From Gemmatimonadota bacterium (lineage in GTDB: Bacteria; Latescibacterota; UBA2968; UBA8231): a DNA stretch of 46,911 nucleotides. This document shows positions 43,708 to 46,911 of the stretch, piece after piece. Location: positions 1 to 46,911 of the forward strand of contig JAPPEG010000219.1 of NCBI GenBank assembly GCA_028875345.1, read 5' to 3'. The notes under the pieces were generated by a model. It did not search any database and was not told the origin of the DNA. It was given only the letters and a program-made list of their open reading frames with translations. Each line of letters begins with the position of its first letter. Positions within the stretch are counted from its first letter, which is position 1. The translations under genes and the position numbers were made by a program.

Positions 43708-43942
43708 CGCTTTGTTCCTCCTCGTAGTATTTTAAAAATTGCTCGACTTGATAGCCCTTGGCCCGATTGCCCTTGGGCTGTATTGACAAGCGCACTCCTT
43801 GGGGCGAGTACCAGATGCGGTGCGAGCCCCGTTGTCGGTCAAAAGTCCAGCCACATTGTTTGAGCAAGGTTTCAAATTCATTGAAGCGCAACCCGTTGGA
43901 GTTGCGGATTGCTTTGTCGAGCAGCTTTTGCTGGCTGACCAT
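43697..43942 (-). CDS. hicA: HicA-type mRNA interferase toxin
   Basis: 81 residues. The HicA double-stranded-RNA-binding-like fold is seen in RFNEFETLLKQCGWTFDRQR, GSHRIWYSPQG with the catalytic His41, and GYQVEQFLKYYEEEQ. It cleaves mRNA when freed from HicB. The gene comes first in its operon, as usual for hicAB. ATG 43942 has no ribosome site before it; a -10 box only seven bases upstream suggests a leaderless message. Confidence 0.9.
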   Translation of the reverse strand: MVSQQKLLDKAIRNSNGLRFNEFETLLKQCGWTFDRQRGSHRIWYSPQGVRLSIQPKGNRAKGYQVEQFLKYYEEEQSDGG

Positions 43943-43945
43943 GTA

Positions 43946-43978
43946 TGTAACTATATGTGGTTACAAGGAGCAGCACAA
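43946..43978 (-). promoter_or_regulatory. hicAB promoter overlapped by a 6-base inverted-repeat operator
   Basis: On the minus strand TTGTGC (43973-43978), a 17-base spacer and TATAGT (43950-43955) form a good sigma-70-like promoter whose start point would fall at or next to the hicA ATG. The inverted repeat TGTAAC-N8-GTTACA (43946-43965) covers the -10 box, exactly where a repressor such as HicB would block it. Confidence 0.55.
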
Positions 43979-44023
43979 GGGAGAGATTCGACGGCCTGCG
44001 CTGGGTTGCGTCCCGCCAGCATT

Positions 44024-44051
44024 TTGACGTTGCGATAAGGCGTGGTATTTT
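44024..44051 (+). promoter_or_regulatory. Candidate promoter for the beta-propeller gene
   Basis: TTGACG (44024-44029) and TATTTT (44046-44051) lie 16 bases apart, giving a leader of about 45 bases before the ATG at 44102, with GGAG eight bases before that ATG. The -35 box is close to consensus, the -10 box weaker. Confidence 0.45.
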
Positions 44052-44101
44052 CCTTGCAAAGCTACTCCTTCTCTCAATCATCCCCTAACCGGAGCCTCGC
44101 C

Positions 44102-45466
44102 ATGACTACGCCCATCGCCTTGGGATCCCGCCGCGAATTATTCGTCGATCACTTTCTCATTGAACACCTCAATGAAGCCGCTCTGCACCTGCATCCACCC
44201 ATCCGCCGCGAAGTGGTCTATCAAGTCTCCCAGCCTTGGGACAATGCCTGCACCGGCTGCTACAATCTCACCCAGGATGGGAGCCGTATTTTACTGTACT
44301 ATCGGGGCTTCTATCCAATTGGCGCGGACTACGCTGACGGCGCGGCCAGCCAGACTACCAACCTAGCCGTCAGCACCGATGGCATCCACTTTACGCAACC
44401 TGAATTGGGCTTAGTCGAATTCAACGGCACGCGCAAAAACAATGTCCTCATCCAAGGCCACGAGAGCCACAATTTCTGCGTTTTCCTCGACGGCAATCCC
44501 GCGGCCGATCCGGCGCAGCGCTTCAAGGCCGTGGGCGGTACGGGCCAATCCAATTTGCACGGCTTTGCCTCGCCCGATGGTCTCCATTGGACTCCGGTCA
44601 AAGAAGGTCCCTTGGACGTCACAGGGGCCTTTGACTCGGTCAACGTTGCCCTGTGGGACGCCCACATTGGGCGCTATCGCCTCTTCAGCCGCTACTCCGA
44701 CACCACCGGCGCTCGGGTGCGGGCCATCCAGAGTTGCACTTCTGAAGATTTCATCCACTGGACGCAGCCGCAGCCTCACCAGTACGCCGACGATGTGCCG
44801 CTGGAGCATTTCTATACTAACGCTACCACGCCTTGCCCTGGTGCCGAGCACATCCTGCTGTCGTTTCCCATGCGCTTTTTGCCCGAACGCCAGCTCGACA
44901 TCGCAGCGATGGATTACCCTGGGTCGGGTCTGTCCGACGCGGTGTTTATGAGCAGCCGTGACGGCGTTCACTGGGACCGCCCCTTTATGGAAGCGTGGGT
45001 GCGCCCCGGCACGGATCAGCGCAACTGGTCCCACCGCAGTTGCACGCCCGCACCGGGCTTGGTGCAAACAGCCCCTGACGAATGGTCTATGTACCTTTCG
45101 GAAAATTACGGCTGGTCAACTAATCGCTTGCGCCGCGTGGTGGTGCGGCCGCACGGTTTTGCCTCAGTGCGGGCCGGGTATAAAGCTGGTGAATTGCTCA
45201 CTCGTCCCTTGCTGTTGGAAGGGGCCGCCTTGCGCCTCAACTACGCGACCTCGGCGGCGGGGTCGCTGCGGGTGGAACTTCAGGACGAGTCGGGTCAAGC
45301 TCTGCCCGGATATGCTTTGGAGGAGATGGACCCGATCTACGGCGACCAACTCGACGCGCCGGTGGTTTGGAAAACAGGCGGTGACTTGTCCAAACTCAAG
45401 GGCCGTCCGGTGCGCCTGCGGGTGGTGTTGCAGGACGCTGATTTGTTTGCCGTGCGGGCCGCGTGA
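44102..45466 (+). CDS. Five-bladed beta-propeller glycosidase-like protein (GH32/GH43-like)
   Basis: About 454 residues, no signal peptide. Repeated motifs such as LAVSTDGIHFTQPELG, GFASPDGLHWTPVKEG, SEDFIHWTQ and SSRDGVHWDRP mark the blades of a five-bladed propeller like that of families GH32, GH43 and GH68. The last 85 residues (ELLTRPLLLEGAALRLNYAT) form a beta-sandwich that often closes such proteins. Catalytic acids cannot be assigned with confidence, so it may be an inactive relative. ATG 44102 is preferred over the frame start at 44042 because GGAG lies eight bases before it. A sialidase-like gene follows on the same strand. Confidence 0.75.
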   Translation: MTTPIALGSRRELFVDHFLIEHLNEAALHLHPPIRREVVYQVSQPWDNACTGCYNLTQDGSRILLYYRGFYPIGADYADGAASQTTNLAVSTDGIHFTQPELGLVEFNGTRKNNVLIQGHESHNFCVFLDGNPAADPAQRFKAVGGTGQSNLHGFASPDGLHWTPVKEGPLDVTGAFDSVNVALWDAHIGRYRLFSRYSDTTGARVRAIQSCTSEDFIHWTQPQPHQYADDVPLEHFYTNATTPCPGAEHILLSFPMRFLPERQLDIAAMDYPGSGLSDAVFMSSRDGVHWDRPFMEAWVRPGTDQRNWSHRSCTPAPGLVQTAPDEWSMYLSENYGWSTNRLRRVVVRPHGFASVRAGYKAGELLTRPLLLEGAALRLNYATSAAGSLRVELQDESGQALPGYALEEMDPIYGDQLDAPVVWKTGGDLSKLKGRPVRLRVVLQDADLFAVRAA

Positions 45467-45475
45467 GACCGCTAC

Positions 45476-45488
45476 GAGGTATTACCTC
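45476..45488. promoter_or_regulatory. 13-base palindrome between the two propeller genes
   Basis: GAGGTA-T-TACCTC is a perfect inverted repeat ten bases after the stop at 45466. Its one-base centre cannot form a hairpin, so a DNA-binding site for the sialidase-like gene is more plausible than a terminator. Confidence 0.3.
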
Positions 45489-45577
45489 TCAGTCTTACGT
45501 TGTTGATATAACCTTTGCCGCTTTCTTCGATATTTCGGACAAGGGAGAGCAGATTGACGGAAGAGAGGACGTGCATA

Positions 45578-46768
45578 ATGGCAAATTCCAAGATTTTTAC
45601 AGGCCGCGCCCCGCAAGCGCACGGGGGTATGGTCGAATTAAAGGATGGGCGCTGGATGCTGGTTTGGTCGGGACTGAACGTTAGCTACTCTAATGATCGG
45701 GGGCGCACTTGGTCGACGAGCGAACCTCTTCAGACCTGTGGCGAGCCTATCGTTGGGACCGGCGATCCAACCTGCTTGGTGCGGTTGCAGTCGGGCAAAC
45801 TTGGTCTCCTGTATGGTCGCTTTAGTGGTACAGGCGGTGGAACATTGGCCGGCTATGCGCTCTGTTTTCGCACCTCCGACGACGAAGGTGGGTCGTGGTC
45901 AGCAGAGACCGCCATCAACCTACCCGGTGAGACCGCGAGCAACTATCACGACGTACTCTTCCAGCTCCGGTCGGGCCGCTTAGTTTTGCCCACGCGATTT
46001 TGTCCGCCTTGCAGGTTTCCAGAACTGAGGGACGCCGGTGCTTACGGCACCTTCCAAGGGAAGCGTTTCAGAACAGAGGGCCACGCTCACAGTCCGGAGA
46101 TTGACACGAGCCAAGTGTACTTTTCGGACGACGAGGGTGCCACTTGGCAACGGGGCCCGCAGGACATCGTGATTTGGCACGAGGACGGGTACGGCGGCAT
46201 GTGGCCATGCGACGAACCCGGTGCCGTCCAACTCCGCGATGGTCGGCTCCTGATGATGTTCCGCACGACGCTGGGCCGCCTGTACCAGAGCATCAGCGAG
46301 GATGAGGGACTTACTTGGTCGTTGCCGCAGCCGACGGAACTGGCCAACTCGTATTCGCCATGTCGCCTGCGCACGGTCCCAACTACAGGCGATCTGCTCT
46401 GCGTGTGGAATCAGGTGAGCGGCGACGAAATCCGCCGTGGATTTCGCCGCTCGCGCTTATCGCTCGCCATCTCGACGGATGATGGAGTTAGTTGGGGGAA
46501 CTTTAAGACGCTCGAAGTGGGTGGTCCGGCGGATAGATCGGACCGCGTTGCCCCTGACGAGGAAATCGGCATGGTACGCGGCGAGAAAGAGCTTGGCGAG
46601 CTTCCGGCAGACATGATATACGTGTCGTATCCGAACGCGCATTTCTTTGGAGATGAAGTGGTACTGCTCTACGACTTCGGCCCGCAACTAGATGATTCCA
46701 CAGATCCACCCTTGTGGCCGCGCCACCGCAAGATTGTCATCCGGCCGATCGCGTGGCTGTACGATTAA
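45578..46768 (+). CDS. Sialidase-like BNR-repeat protein
   Basis: About 396 residues. Five Asp-box motifs are seen: [36 protein letters not shown] and STDDGVSWG, the mark of six-bladed sialidase-like propellers. No signal peptide is seen, so the product stays in the cytoplasm unless another export route is used. An Arg triad and Tyr/Glu pair typical of true sialidases cannot be confirmed by eye, so the substrate may be a different sugar. ATG 45578 is chosen because GAGAGGA lies eight bases before it. It follows the propeller gene by 111 bases. Confidence 0.85.
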   Translation: MANSKIFTGRAPQAHGGMVELKDGRWMLVWSGLNVSYSNDRGRTWSTSEPLQTCGEPIVGTGDPTCLVRLQSGKLGLLYGRFSGTGGGTLAGYALCFRTSDDEGGSWSAETAINLPGETASNYHDVLFQLRSGRLVLPTRFCPPCRFPELRDAGAYGTFQGKRFRTEGHAHSPEIDTSQVYFSDDEGATWQRGPQDIVIWHEDGYGGMWPCDEPGAVQLRDGRLLMMFRTTLGRLYQSISEDEGLTWSLPQPTELANSYSPCRLRTVPTTGDLLCVWNQVSGDEIRRGFRRSRLSLAISTDDGVSWGNFKTLEVGGPADRSDRVAPDEEIGMVRGEKELGELPADMIYVSYPNAHFFGDEVVLLYDFGPQLDDSTDPPLWPRHRKIVIRPIAWLYD

Positions 46769-46785
46769 GACAGATTCTACTACCC

Positions 46786-46911
<126 letters not shown>

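Overview
The window reads as a chromosomal piece of an uncultured, Gram-negative, didermic bacterium of the FCB type. A Latescibacterota- or Poribacteria-like lineage is my best guess, but no marker gene is present to prove it. The evidence is the mix of families: FlgD/type IX-like C-terminal domains, DUF5683, DUF4159, DUF4340, large TPR proteins, lipoproteins, an ASPIC/UnbV FG-GAP protein, a DUF6785 membrane protein, and several sugar-processing proteins. Coding density is high. TAG, TAA and TGA are all used as ordinary stops.

Region 1 (1-14388, all minus strand) runs from a DUF4340 inner-membrane protein through two TPR proteins, a lipoprotein and a CsgG/FlgT-like envelope protein. It continues into an FG-GAP/ASPIC protein, a mutarotase-like secreted protein, a DUF6785 multi-pass membrane protein and a TIM-barrel-like protein. 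It ends with the first 18 codons of an ExbB/TolQ-type proton channel at the window edge. A single plus-strand transglutaminase-like gene (14632-16758) follows. It has an 11-base direct repeat on either side and interrupts an otherwise one-way gene array.

Region 2 (16841-32230, minus strand) is the most unusual part. An exporter-like FlgD-domain protein is split by an in-frame TAG. Then come a discoidin/FlgD-domain protein and three tandem, tightly coupled paralogues of about 900-1070 residues. The paralogues carry signal peptides, beta-rich barrel-like sequence and a conserved Asp-rich, calcium-site-like block. Next are a DUF5683 protein, a fibronectin-like lipoprotein and a DUF4159 protein whose N-terminus resembles TonB. 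Together they look like an undescribed surface or outer-membrane assembly module, possibly energised through ExbB/TonB-like parts.

Region 3 (32503-41534, minus strand) has a sugar isomerase/epimerase-like TIM barrel, and the well-known pair of an alpha-2-macroglobulin lipoprotein (with an intact CLEQ thioester) and penicillin-binding protein 1C, closed by a hairpin.

Region 4 (41759-46911) holds a dCTP deaminase of the bifunctional type, a GNAT acetyltransferase, a HicA/HicB toxin-antitoxin pair with a readable promoter and operator, two beta-propeller proteins (GH32/43-like and sialidase-like), and the start of an arsenate reductase of the low-molecular-weight phosphatase class.
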